A stretch of 14,232 nucleotides of DNA from an uncultured Actinomycetes bacterium. Lineage in GTDB: Bacteria; Actinomycetota; Actinomycetes; S36-B12; UBA5976. The notes under the pieces are model-generated. The model was not told where the DNA came from and searched no databases. It saw only the letters and a list, made by a program, of their open reading frames with translations. The position numbers and the translations under genes were made by a program. Position 1 is the first letter of the stretch; each line of letters begins with the position of its first letter. The stretch covers positions 1 through 14,232 of the forward strand of contig CALBND010000051.1 of the NCBI GenBank assembly GCA_937896305.1. Direction: 5' to 3'. Below are positions 1-7,690 of the stretch, piece after piece.

Positions 1-255
1 GCTCGGGAAGCAGAATTAAATAATTATCCAATCGAATTGAAAAAGCTTCTGGGCGGCTACTACACACTTGGAAGAGTATTCGTAAAACTAATTGGTAATC
101 CCCAAATAATGCAAGCTGCCACTAAATACGGAATGGCCTCAAAACCATTAATGAGATTTACCTTAAAACTTTTAGCCAATCTATATAGCCCAGCTGGCAA
201 GACAAAATCTGATCGAATAATTAATGCTCTGACAAAAATAGTTCCAGCTGCCTAA
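1..255 (+). CDS. Geranylgeranyl reductase family FAD-dependent oxidoreductase, C-terminal end (partial, 5' cut by window)
   Basis: The reading frame is open from base 1 and ends at TAA 253-255, giving the last 84 residues of a longer protein. A TTG at 37 could be read as a start, but codons before it are open and continuous in sense, so this is a truncated tail, not a small gene. The segment with FVKLIG, then LMRFTLKLLANLYSP and a final DRIINALTKIVP, resembles the C-terminus of the geranylgeranyl reductase (GGR) family proteins that sit just upstream of nuoA in many Actinomycetia such as Streptomyces. The family uses FAD to saturate double bonds in polyprenyl chains; mycobacterial MenJ does this to menaquinone. 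The FAD-binding and catalytic parts lie outside the window, so the substrate cannot be read here. Assignment rests on C-terminal resemblance plus synteny. No clear hairpin-plus-T-run terminator follows it. Confidence 0.72.
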   Translation, partial: AREAELNNYPIELKKLLGGYYTLGRVFVKLIGNPQIMQAATKYGMASKPLMRFTLKLLANLYSPAGKTKSDRIINALTKIVPAA

Positions 256-298
256 TAAGTACTTAGTATCCTCAGTCACATAAGTTGCAAATTTTGCT

Positions 299-328
299 GT
301 GCACAAGTGCACAAGTGCGAAAGTGCAC
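299..328. repeat. Tandem 8-base repeat (GTGCACAA-type) upstream of nuoA
   Basis: Four copies of a GTGC-beginning unit lie at an exact 8-base pitch: GTGCACAA at 299 and 307, GTGCGAAA at 315, and a final GTGCAC at 323-328. GTGCAC is itself a palindrome, so any two intact copies could also pair in RNA (for example 307-312 with 323-328 around a 10-base loop). The array sits about 85 bases before the nuoA start, in the only sizeable intergenic region of the window. It could be an iterated protein-binding site or simple repeat expansion. The sequence alone does not decide, and I know of no regulator with this exact site. Confidence 0.6.
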
Positions 329-359
329 GGCTTCACTAACGAGAAGATTCCCCTCTGAA

Positions 360-365
360 TAGACT
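360..365 (+). promoter_or_regulatory. Weak candidate -10 element for the nuo operon
   Basis: TAGACT fits the actinobacterial TANNNT pattern for a -10 hexamer. It would place a transcript start near 371-373, leaving a leader of about 40 bases before nuoA, long enough to include the ribosome binding site at 398-404. No convincing -35 hexamer sits 16-19 bases upstream; the region around 336-342 reads CTAACGA. A second hexamer, TATTAT at 391-396, looks better as a -10, but transcription would then start at about the ribosome binding site. Transcription may also read through from the upstream reductase gene. This is a low-confidence pick. Confidence 0.2.
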
Positions 366-397
366 CAATTCGAACAACTTAATCAGGCTTTATTATT

Positions 398-404
398 AAG
401 GGAG
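398..404 (+). promoter_or_regulatory. Shine-Dalgarno sequence of nuoA
   Basis: AAGGGAG lies 6 bases before the TTG at 411. This spacing supports the rare TTG as the true start of nuoA. No in-frame ATG or GTG lies nearby, and the first in-frame internal Met (residue 65) is already inside the second membrane helix. Confidence 0.75.
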
Positions 405-410
405 TTTCTC

Positions 411-770
411 TTGAACGTTGCTTGGCCAATAATTGGACTAGGTGGCATAGCCTTTTTCTTCGCAGCTTTTTCTATCATCGCCGGAGCTCTTACTGGCCCA
501 AAAATTTATAACCGAGCAAAGCTTTCAGCTTATGAATGTGGCATCGAACCAACACCACAACCAGTTGGTGGTGGAAGATTTCCTATTAAATATTACTTAA
601 CCGCAATGCTATTTATAGTTTTTGATATAGAAATTGTATTTTTATATCCTTGGGCAGTATCTTTTGATCAACTCGGTTTCTTTGGTGTTATAGAAATGAT
701 TTTTTTCATCGCCACTGTATTTATTGCTTATTCATATGTTTGGCGTCGCGGCGGGCTTGAGTGGGAGTAA
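411..770 (+). CDS. nuoA: NADH-quinone oxidoreductase subunit A
   Basis: Small membrane subunit of complex I (119 residues), located near the quinone site and contributing, with NuoH, NuoJ and NuoK, to the coupling path into the membrane arm. Three membrane helices are visible at about 4-27, 61-83 and 88-110. Between the first two lies the conserved loop with YECGIEP (41-47, Cys43), which in characterised enzymes changes shape near the quinone cavity. The second helix carries the family acidic pair Asp72 and Glu74. The protein ends with the usual GLEWE. Translation starts at a TTG backed by a good ribosome binding site. It is first in the nuo operon, with nuoB beginning 3 bases after its stop. 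Confidence 0.97.
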   Translation: MNVAWPIIGLGGIAFFFAAFSIIAGALTGPKIYNRAKLSAYECGIEPTPQPVGGGRFPIKYYLTAMLFIVFDIEIVFLYPWAVSFDQLGFFGVIEMIFFIATVFIAYSYVWRRGGLEWE

Positions 771-773
771 ATA

Positions 774-1328
774 ATGGGTATTGAAGAGAAACTACCAAGT
801 GGAGTGATGTTAACTTCTGTTGAACAACTAGCAGGATATGTTCGTAAATCATCTTTATGGCCTGCAACTTTTGGTTTAGCTTGTTGTGCAATTGAAATGA
901 TGGCAACTGGAGCAGGGCGTTATGACTTAGCAAGATTTGGCATGGAAGTTTTTCGCGCAAGTCCACGTCAAGCAGATTTAATGATTGTGGCAGGAAGAGT
1001 TAGCCAAAAGATGGCTCCAGTCTTAAGACAAATTTATGATCAAATGGCTGATCCTAAATGGGTTTTAGCTATGGGAGTTTGTGCATCAAGTGGTGGCATG
1101 TTTAATAATTACGCAATTGTGCAAGGGGTTGACCACGTTGTTCCAGTCGATATGTATTTACCAGGTTGTCCACCACGTCCAGAAATGTTGATGGATGCAA
1201 TTTTAAAAATTCATGATCAAATTCAAGATATGAAACTTGGTAAGCAAAGAGAAAAACAAGTTATTAATTTAGAAGTAAAAAGTCTAAAAGAATCACCACT
1301 CATTGAACTAAAGGGATTGCTTTCATGA
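774..1328 (+). CDS. nuoB: NADH-quinone oxidoreductase subunit B (N2 cluster subunit)
   Basis: Peripheral-arm subunit (184 residues) that holds [4Fe-4S] cluster N2, the last cluster before quinone. The ligand pattern is complete: the tandem cysteines Cys37-Cys38 in FGLACCAIE, Cys103 in GVCASSGGMF, and Cys132 in LPGCPPRPE. The RASPRQADLMIVAG stretch (61-74) is also typical of the family. Residues after about 155 form a charged, Lys/Glu-rich tail that is poorly conserved in this family. A GGGAG at 763-767 lies 6 bases before the ATG. The stop overlaps the nuoC start by 4 bases (ATGA), suggesting translational coupling. Confidence 0.98.
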   Translation: MGIEEKLPSGVMLTSVEQLAGYVRKSSLWPATFGLACCAIEMMATGAGRYDLARFGMEVFRASPRQADLMIVAGRVSQKMAPVLRQIYDQMADPKWVLAMGVCASSGGMFNNYAIVQGVDHVVPVDMYLPGCPPRPEMLMDAILKIHDQIQDMKLGKQREKQVINLEVKSLKESPLIELKGLLS

Positions 1329-2029
1329 GTGATGACAACGAGATTGTTAGCCAAAACGAGAAACCAATATTAAAAGATGTCATCAAAGGTGCATTCGGTA
1401 GCCCAACTTCTGCAGGAGATACAAGCGGATTTGGTGGATTGGTTACAACAATTCAGGCAGCACCAGCAGCAATTAGACCTTATGGAAGCTATTTTGATTC
1501 GATAGTTGATGCATTAGAAAGAGTACTAAAAACAAATAATTTAACTCTTGAACAAGTCGTTGAACGAGTAGTTGTACAACATGATCAATTGACCCTTATG
1601 GTGATCAGTAAACATTTAGTGACAGTTGCTCAAGCTTTAAGAGATGATCGCGAACTTCGTTTTGAAATGTGTATGGGAGTTACTGGGGTTCATTGGCCAA
1701 ATGAAATAGGTCGCGAATTGCATGCAATTTACCCGTTTGTCTCAATTACTAATAATCGTAGGGTATTGGTTGAAGTTGTAGTTCCAGATAGCAATCCACA
1801 CATTCCTTCAATCACATCTGTTTATCCTGCAAATAATTGGCACGAAAGAGAAACCTATGACTTCTTTGGAATTATTTTTGATGGACACCCATCTTTAACA
1901 AGAATTGAAATGCCAGATGATTGGGTTGGTCATCCGCAAAGAAAAGATTATCCATTAGGCGGAATTCCAGTTGAATATAAAGGTGCAGTAATTCCAGCAC
2001 CAGATAATAGAAGGAATTACCACGGATGA
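1325..2029 (+). CDS. nuoC: NADH-quinone oxidoreductase subunit C (30 kDa subunit)
   Basis: Peripheral-arm structural subunit (234 residues) that packs against NuoD and carries no cofactor. The 30-kDa signature HERETYDFFGI is at 173-183, followed by RKDYPLGG (206-213). It is a stand-alone gene, not the NuoCD fusion of Escherichia coli. Residues 1-55 are an N-terminal extension ahead of the conserved core, containing GAFGSPTSAGDTSGFGGLV (22-40). I recognise a similar glycine-rich segment in NuoC of high-GC Actinomycetia, so it looks lineage-typical rather than a wrong start. The ATG overlaps the nuoB stop in ATGA, and the stop overlaps nuoD in the same way. Confidence 0.97.
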   Translation: MSDDNEIVSQNEKPILKDVIKGAFGSPTSAGDTSGFGGLVTTIQAAPAAIRPYGSYFDSIVDALERVLKTNNLTLEQVVERVVVQHDQLTLMVISKHLVTVAQALRDDRELRFEMCMGVTGVHWPNEIGRELHAIYPFVSITNNRRVLVEVVVPDSNPHIPSITSVYPANNWHERETYDFFGIIFDGHPSLTRIEMPDDWVGHPQRKDYPLGGIPVEYKGAVIPAPDNRRNYHG

Positions 2030-3348
2030 GTACTGATATTTTTTCTGGTTCTTATGAAACAACTCAAGGTCGTGTTTACACACTTTCAGGTGGAGATTGG
2101 GACACAGTTCTTGGTGCACAAAATGGTGAAAGAGAACGAATTGTTGTCAACATGGGACCACAACATCCATCAACACATGGAGTTTTACGTTTAATTTTAG
2201 AACTTGATGGTGAAACAGTTACCGAAGCAAGATGTGGAATTGGTTATTTACACACCGGTATTGAAAAAAATATGGAATACCGATCCTGGGTTCAGGGAAC
2301 AACTTATGTAACAAGAATGGATTACTTAGCTCCTATCTTTAACGAAACCGCATATTGTCTGGCAACTGAAAAATTATTAGGAATAACAGAACAAATTCCA
2401 GATCGCGCAAATACGATTCGCGTCATGTTAATGGAATTAAATAGAATGTCTTCACATTTGGTGGCCCTTGCAACAGGAGGAATGGAATTAGGTGCCTTAA
2501 CTGCAATGACAAATGGTTTTAGAGACCGCGAATTGATTCTTGATCTTTTTGAAATGATCACTGGTTTAAGAATGAATATGGCTTATGTTCGACCAGGTGG
2601 AGTAGCAATCGATTTACCAGTCGGGGCTGAAAAGAAAATAGAGGAAACTTTAAAGATTTTAAAGAAAAGATTAAAAGATAATTTCAACATTTTAGTAGAC
2701 AACACTGTTTGGACAGCACGAACAAAAGGTATTGGAGTACTTGATTTAACAGGGTGTATGGCATTAGGAATAACTGGTCCAGTACTTCGCGCAACTGGAC
2801 TGCCATGGGATTTAAGAAAATCACAACCCTATTGCGGTTATGAAAACTATGAATTTGATGTAATCACAGAAAACACCAGTGACACTTATGGAAGATTTCT
2901 AATCCGCATGCGTGAAATATCTGAATCATTAAAAATTGTGGAACAAGCACTTGCACGTTTAAAGCCAGGACCAGTCATGGTTGAAGATAAATCGATTGCT
3001 TGGCCAGCTCAACTTGCTTTAGGTGCAGATGGTTTGGGAAATTCACTTGACCACATCAGAAAAATTATGGGTCAATCAATGGAATCACTAATTCACCATT
3101 TCAAATTAGTTACTGAAGGATTCAAAGTTCCAGCTGGCCAAGCCTATGTTGCTATCGAATCTCCTCGAGGAGAACTTGGCGCATTAGCAGTAAGTGATGG
3201 TGGAACAAAACCATATCGAGTTCACTTCCGAGATCCCTCATTTAATAATTTGCAAGCTGTTGGCCCAATGGGCGAAGGCGGTCAAGTTGCTGATCTTGTT
3301 GCAGCAGTTGCCTCAATCGATCCAGTGATGGGTGGTGTTGATAGATGA
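2026..3348 (+). CDS. nuoD: NADH-quinone oxidoreductase subunit D (49 kDa subunit)
   Basis: Subunit (440 residues) that forms the quinone-reduction site together with NuoB and NuoH; it descends from the large subunit of NiFe hydrogenases but binds no metal. GPQHPSTHG is at 44-52. By hand alignment with Thermus Nqo4, the quinone head-group residues His38 and Tyr87 correspond to His51 and Tyr100 here, and both are kept. The C-terminal part has ESPRGELG, SDGGTKPYR and the terminal DPVMGGVDR expected of the family. The stretch around VEDKSIAWPAQLALG is like that of other actinobacterial NuoD proteins. The length is normal for the group. Both ends overlap neighbours by 4 bases. Confidence 0.98.
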   Translation: MSTDIFSGSYETTQGRVYTLSGGDWDTVLGAQNGERERIVVNMGPQHPSTHGVLRLILELDGETVTEARCGIGYLHTGIEKNMEYRSWVQGTTYVTRMDYLAPIFNETAYCLATEKLLGITEQIPDRANTIRVMLMELNRMSSHLVALATGGMELGALTAMTNGFRDRELILDLFEMITGLRMNMAYVRPGGVAIDLPVGAEKKIEETLKILKKRLKDNFNILVDNTVWTARTKGIGVLDLTGCMALGITGPVLRATGLPWDLRKSQPYCGYENYEFDVITENTSDTYGRFLIRMREISESLKIVEQALARLKPGPVMVEDKSIAWPAQLALGADGLGNSLDHIRKIMGQSMESLIHHFKLVTEGFKVPAGQAYVAIESPRGELGALAVSDGGTKPYRVHFRDPSFNNLQAVGPMGEGGQVADLVAAVASIDPVMGGVDR

Positions 3349-4007
3349 GTGTTAAAGAAATAACAGCAGAACATATTGAAGAATTAGAAGTGCTAGCAGC
3401 TAAATATCCAGTAAGAAGATCTGCACTTTTACCAATGTTGCATTACGTGCAATCAGTGCAAGGAATGGTTTCACCAAAAGGAATCCAAACTTGTGCCACA
3501 GTGCTAGATCTAACTCCAGCTGAAGTTGCAGCGGTAGCAACTTTCTACACCATGTTTAAAAGATTTCCCATGGGTAAACACCACATTGGAGTATGCATAA
3601 ATACTTTATGTGCACTTCTTGGTGGCGATGATTTGTGGAAAGAATTAACTGAAACTTTGGGAATAGGTCACGATGAAACAACTTCAGATTCAATGTTCAC
3701 AATTGAAAGAATTGAATGCCAAGCCGCCTGCACAGTAGCTCCGGTGATGACAGTTAATTGGGAATTTATGGATTCAATGGATCCGGCAAAACTAAAAGAA
3801 TTAATTGAAAAACTTAAAACGGGCGCACCTGTTCAATCCACTCGAGGAACTTTGATAACTTCAATTTCAGATTCTGAAAGATTATTAGCTGGATTTAATG
3901 ATGGCAAAGTTAACGATTCACCAGATGCCGATGATTCAATGCTTGCTGGATTAAGAGTTGCTAAAGAACGAAACATGACTGCACCAATTGGTAAAGGTGT
4001 GCGATAA
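3345..4007 (+). CDS. nuoE: NADH-quinone oxidoreductase subunit E (24 kDa subunit, N1a cluster)
   Basis: Thioredoxin-like subunit (220 residues) of the NADH-oxidising module. It binds the [2Fe-2S] cluster N1a, next to the FMN of NuoF. The four ligands are visible as Cys84 and Cys89 (CINTLC) and Cys125 and Cys129 (CQAAC). An N-terminal helical region (about 8-75) precedes the cluster domain. Beyond about residue 160 there is a tail of some 60 residues, including LLAGFNDGKVNDSP and LAGLRVAKER, that E. coli NuoE (166 residues) lacks. I recognise this kind of tail in other actinobacterial NuoE. The gene starts in an ATGA overlap with nuoD, and its TAA directly abuts the ATG of nuoF. Confidence 0.97.
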   Translation: MSVKEITAEHIEELEVLAAKYPVRRSALLPMLHYVQSVQGMVSPKGIQTCATVLDLTPAEVAAVATFYTMFKRFPMGKHHIGVCINTLCALLGGDDLWKELTETLGIGHDETTSDSMFTIERIECQAACTVAPVMTVNWEFMDSMDPAKLKELIEKLKTGAPVQSTRGTLITSISDSERLLAGFNDGKVNDSPDADDSMLAGLRVAKERNMTAPIGKGVR

Positions 4008-5312
4008 ATGGGATTAACACCAGTACTAACTGCTCACTGGGATGAGCCAAAATCATTTGACATTGAAAATTATCAAAAACATGCGGGCTATGTTGCTTTA
4101 ACTAATTCTTTGAAAATGACACCTGATGAAGTTATCGGAGTTGTGAAAGATTCTGGTTTACGCGGTAGAGGCGGCGCTGGTTTTCCAACCGGATTGAAAT
4201 GGTCTTTTGTTCCCCAAAATGATGGCAAGCCGCATTATTTAGTTGTAAATGCTGATGAGTCAGAACCAGGTGCTTGTAAAGACATTCCATTGATGTTGGC
4301 AAACCCACATTCACTAGTTGAAGGTGTGGCAATTGCTGCTTATGCAATTAGAGCAAATCATGCATTTATTTATATTCGTGGTGAAGTGCCCCACGCTATA
4401 AGAAGAGTGATGAATGCAGTTGAACAAGCTTACGCACAAGGATTATTAGGTAAAAATATTAAAAACTCAGGCTTTGATTTAGATGTTGTTGTTCACACCG
4501 GAGCCGGTGCTTATATTTGCGGTGAAGAAACAGCACTACTTGATTCATTAGAAGGACGTCGCGGCCAACCAAGATTAAAACCACCATTTCCAGCAGTTGC
4601 TGGTTTGTATGCTTCACCAACAGTTGTTAATAATGCTGAAACTTTGGCAAGTGTTCCATCAATTATTTTGAATGGTGCTGACTGGTTTAAATCAATGGGA
4701 ACTGAAAAATCACCAGGATTTAAATTGTTTGCTGTTTCAGGTCATGTGAAACGACCTGGAATTTATGAGGCAGCTCTTGGTACGCCAATGAGTGAACTTC
4801 TTGATTATGCAGGTGGAATGAAACAGGGTAGAGATTTAAAGTTTTGGATTCCTGGTGGATCCTCAGTTCCAATGCTTACCCCAGAACATATTGATATTCC
4901 AATGACTTACGAAGATTTAGCTGCTGCAGGAACAATGCTTGGTACAGGAACACCAATGATGTTTGATAAAACAACAAGTGTTGTAAAAGCAGTTTCACGA
5001 TGGTTGGAATTTTATAAACACGAATCTTGTGGTAAATGTACTCCGTGTCGGGAAGGAACTTATTGGATCACTGGAGTCTTAGAAAAATTTGAACATGGAG
5101 TTGGTAAAGAACACGAACTAGAACTTATAAATGACATTTGTGGACAAATCGCTGGTCGTTCATTCTGCGCACTCGGTGATGCAGCCGCCACACCATTTCC
5201 TGGGGCAATGAAATATTTTGCAAGTGAATTTGAAGAAGCAACGAGAAAACCAGTTGATGTCTCATTTCCACCTGAAAGAACAAAAATATTTTCTACAGTT
5301 GGTGTGATGTGA
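4008..5312 (+). CDS. nuoF: NADH-quinone oxidoreductase subunit F (51 kDa subunit; FMN, NADH site, N3 cluster)
   Basis: Catalytic subunit (434 residues) that oxidises NADH, passes electrons through FMN and holds [4Fe-4S] cluster N3. The FMN/NADH region is clear: GLRGRGGAGFPTGLKW (50-65), NADESEPGACKD (81-92) and GAYICGEETALLDSLEGRRG (167-186). The N3 ligands are Cys341, Cys344 and Cys347 in ESCGKCTPCREG, plus Cys387 in SFCALGD. The length is normal and there are no gaps. The ATG follows the nuoE stop with no spacer; AAAGGTG at 3993-3999 lies 8 bases before it as a ribosome binding site. The TGA overlaps the GTG start of nuoG. Confidence 0.98.
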   Translation: MGLTPVLTAHWDEPKSFDIENYQKHAGYVALTNSLKMTPDEVIGVVKDSGLRGRGGAGFPTGLKWSFVPQNDGKPHYLVVNADESEPGACKDIPLMLANPHSLVEGVAIAAYAIRANHAFIYIRGEVPHAIRRVMNAVEQAYAQGLLGKNIKNSGFDLDVVVHTGAGAYICGEETALLDSLEGRRGQPRLKPPFPAVAGLYASPTVVNNAETLASVPSIILNGADWFKSMGTEKSPGFKLFAVSGHVKRPGIYEAALGTPMSELLDYAGGMKQGRDLKFWIPGGSSVPMLTPEHIDIPMTYEDLAAAGTMLGTGTPMMFDKTTSVVKAVSRWLEFYKHESCGKCTPCREGTYWITGVLEKFEHGVGKEHELELINDICGQIAGRSFCALGDAAATPFPGAMKYFASEFEEATRKPVDVSFPPERTKIFSTVGVM

Positions 5313-7690
5313 CTTTAACTTCTGATAACAAAGCAACTAACACTCAAGAATTAATTACTGCCACAATCGATGGCATTCAGATGCAAGTTCCTAAAGGTAC
5401 TTTAATTATTCGGGCTGCAGAAAAAATGGGAACTTTTGTTCCACGTTTTTGTGATCATCCATCACTTGCTCCAGTAGCTGCTTGTCGCATGTGTTTAGTT
5501 GAAATTGAAGGAATGCCAAAACCTCAACCATCTTGTGCGATACCTCTAACCGAGGGAATGGTTGTTAAAACTCAAATGACATCCAAAGTTGCTGAGGATG
5601 CTCAAGCAGGCGTGATGGAATTTCTATTGATTAACCATCCACTTGATTGTCCAGTTTGCGATAAAGGTGGAGAATGTCCACTGCAAAACCAAGCAATGAC
5701 TGCTGGTCGAACTGAATCAAGATTTGAAATTGAGAAAAGAACATTCCCTAAACCTTTGGAATTAAGTACTGAAATATTGCTCGACAGGGAACGTTGTGTG
5801 GAATGTGCTAGATGTACAAGATTTTCCGAAGAAATTGCTGGAGATCCATTTATTGAATTGTTAGAACGAGGGGCCAAACAGCAAGTTGGAATTGCAACCG
5901 ATGAGCCATTTAATTCTTATTTTTCCGGCAACACTGTACAAATTTGTCCGGTCGGGGCTTTAACAAGTTCTGCTTATCGATTTAGATCAAGACCATTTGA
6001 TTTAGTTTCAGTTAAAACAACTTGTGAACATTGTGCTGCTGGTTGTTCACTAAGAACAGATTACCGCCGGGAAACAGTTATGCGAAGATTAGCTTGGGAA
6101 GATCCAGAAGTTAACGAAGATTGGAACTGTGACAAAGGAAGATTTGCATTTGGATATTTAAAAACAAATCGTCTAACTCAGCCAAAAGTAAGAAATCTTG
6201 ATGGAAATCAAATCGATGCATTGTGGCCAGATGCTGTTGATATTGCCGCTGCTGGATTAGCTAATGCGCAAGGAAAAGTTGCTGTTCTACTTGGTGGACG
6301 TTTAACTTTGGAAGACGCATACGCATACTCTAAATTTGCTCGCGTTGCATTAGGCACAAATAATATTGATTTCAGAAACCGCGATCACAGTGAAGAAGAA
6401 CAACAATTCTTAGGATCAGCTGTAGCAGGAAATCATAATTCAGTTACATATAAAGAATTAGAAAATGCACAAAACGTAATTTTAGTAAGTTTTGAACCAG
6501 AAGAAGAATCACCAATAATATTTTTAAGATTAAGAAAAGCAATGCAAAAAGGTAATTTGAAAGTTACAGCAATTGCTCCCTACCTTTCAAAAGGTTTAGA
6601 AAAACTAAATGCTGAGGTTGTCGCAACAAAACCAGGTGAAGAAGGCAAAGTCCTGTCCGGAATAGATATAGTAGAAAATTCAATAATTTTGATAGGCGAG
6701 CGAGCCGCGGCTATACCTGGACTACTCAGCGTTGCACTTGAAGTGTCAAATAAAACTCAATCTAAAATTTCCTGGATTCCAAGACGAGCAGGTGAAAGAG
6801 GAGCCCTAGAAGCTGGAGCTTTACCGGCGTTATTGCCCGGGGCTAGACCAGTAGCTGATGCTTCAGCGCGAAGTGAAGTTGCAAAAGTATGGGGAGTAAG
6901 TAATTCGAAAATTCCAAGTGAACCAGGTCTTGATCACAGTCAAATAATTAAAGCTGCAATAAATGGTGAACTAAAAGCACTAATTATTGCTGGGCTAGAT
7001 GTTTTGGACGCTCCAGATCCTAAATTATTTAGTGAAGCGATTAACGCAGTTGATTTTGTCATCACAATTGGGGTGCAAGAAAACTCTTTGACTCGTTATG
7101 CAAATGTTTCATTACCCGTAGCCCCTGTTACAGAAAAATCAGGAACTTTTATTAACTGGGAAGGAAGACCAAGACCATTTGGTAAAGCAATTGGATCAAC
7201 CAATGCATTAACAGATGCCCGGGTGCTTTCAATGATTGCAGAAAGTATGGATTTAGATTTTGGATTACAAATCATAGAAGATTTACGGATGGAACTTTCG
7301 GAACTTGGAATTTGGAATGGTTCAAAACTCGAAAAACCTCAATTTGAATCTAAAGAAATAGTTGATTTCAAAAATGACAATGTTATTTTGAGTACCTGGC
7401 ACCAATTATTAGACGAAGGTGCAATGCAAGTTGGAGAAGAACACTTAGCTGGTACACAAAAAAGTTCGGTTGCTTATTTGAGTGAAGAAACGGCTAAGCA
7501 AAATAATTTAACAACTGGAGATTTGGTAACTGTTTTAAACACTCGAGGTTCAATTACCTTGCCGCTGGAAATAATCGAAATGGTTAATAAAGTTATTTGG
7601 ATTCCGTTTAATAGCAAAGATTCAAAAGTTAAGCAAAGTTTAGGTGCCAAAGAGGGCGACATAATGCTGATTGAAAAAGGAAAAGTTTGA
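5309..7690 (+). CDS. nuoG: NADH-quinone oxidoreductase subunit G (75 kDa subunit; N1b, N4, N5, N7 clusters)
   Basis: Largest peripheral subunit (793 residues), carrying most of the electron wire from NuoF/NuoE to NuoI. The N-terminal ferredoxin-like domain binds the [2Fe-2S] N1b cluster (Cys48, Cys59, Cys62, Cys76). The His-ligated N5 cluster uses His110, Cys114, Cys117 and Cys123. N4 uses Cys163, Cys166, Cys169 and Cys213. A complete site for the optional, off-path N7 cluster is present (Cys239, Cys242, Cys246, Cys274). The rest is a molybdopterin-oxidoreductase-like domain that in this family is structural; near its end are LPVAPVTEKSGTFINWEGR and a small C-terminal barrel. Translation begins at GTG in a GTGA overlap with the nuoF stop; no in-frame ATG nearby fits better. 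Confidence 0.97.
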   Translation: MTLTSDNKATNTQELITATIDGIQMQVPKGTLIIRAAEKMGTFVPRFCDHPSLAPVAACRMCLVEIEGMPKPQPSCAIPLTEGMVVKTQMTSKVAEDAQAGVMEFLLINHPLDCPVCDKGGECPLQNQAMTAGRTESRFEIEKRTFPKPLELSTEILLDRERCVECARCTRFSEEIAGDPFIELLERGAKQQVGIATDEPFNSYFSGNTVQICPVGALTSSAYRFRSRPFDLVSVKTTCEHCAAGCSLRTDYRRETVMRRLAWEDPEVNEDWNCDKGRFAFGYLKTNRLTQPKVRNLDGNQIDALWPDAVDIAAAGLANAQGKVAVLLGGRLTLEDAYAYSKFARVALGTNNIDFRNRDHSEEEQQFLGSAVAGNHNSVTYKELENAQNVILVSFEPEEESPIIFLRLRKAMQKGNLKVTAIAPYLSKGLEKLNAEVVATKPGEEGKVLSGIDIVENSIILIGERAAAIPGLLSVALEVSNKTQSKISWIPRRAGERGALEAGALPALLPGARPVADASARSEVAKVWGVSNSKIPSEPGLDHSQIIKAAINGELKALIIAGLDVLDAPDPKLFSEAINAVDFVITIGVQENSLTRYANVSLPVAPVTEKSGTFINWEGRPRPFGKAIGSTNALTDARVLSMIAESMDLDFGLQIIEDLRMELSELGIWNGSKLEKPQFESKEIVDFKNDNVILSTWHQLLDEGAMQVGEEHLAGTQKSSVAYLSEETAKQNNLTTGDLVTVLNTRGSITLPLEIIEMVNKVIWIPFNSKDSKVKQSLGAKEGDIMLIEKGKV

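Noticed and set aside
37..255. A 72-codon reading frame beginning at TTG 37 as a separate small protein
   Set aside because: The same frame is open back to base 1 with sensible codons, and the residues match the C-terminus of a geranylgeranyl reductase family protein. It is a truncated gene end.
256..297. Terminator for the upstream reductase gene (TAAGTACTTA at 256-265, GCAAATTTTGC at 287-297)
   Set aside because: Both are short AT-rich palindromes with little or no loop and no following T-run, so they are not credible intrinsic terminators.
370..380. TCGAACAACTT as a LexA (SOS box) site
   Set aside because: Only one half of the actinobacterial TCGAAC-N-GTTCGA type palindrome is present, with no matching right half at the proper distance.
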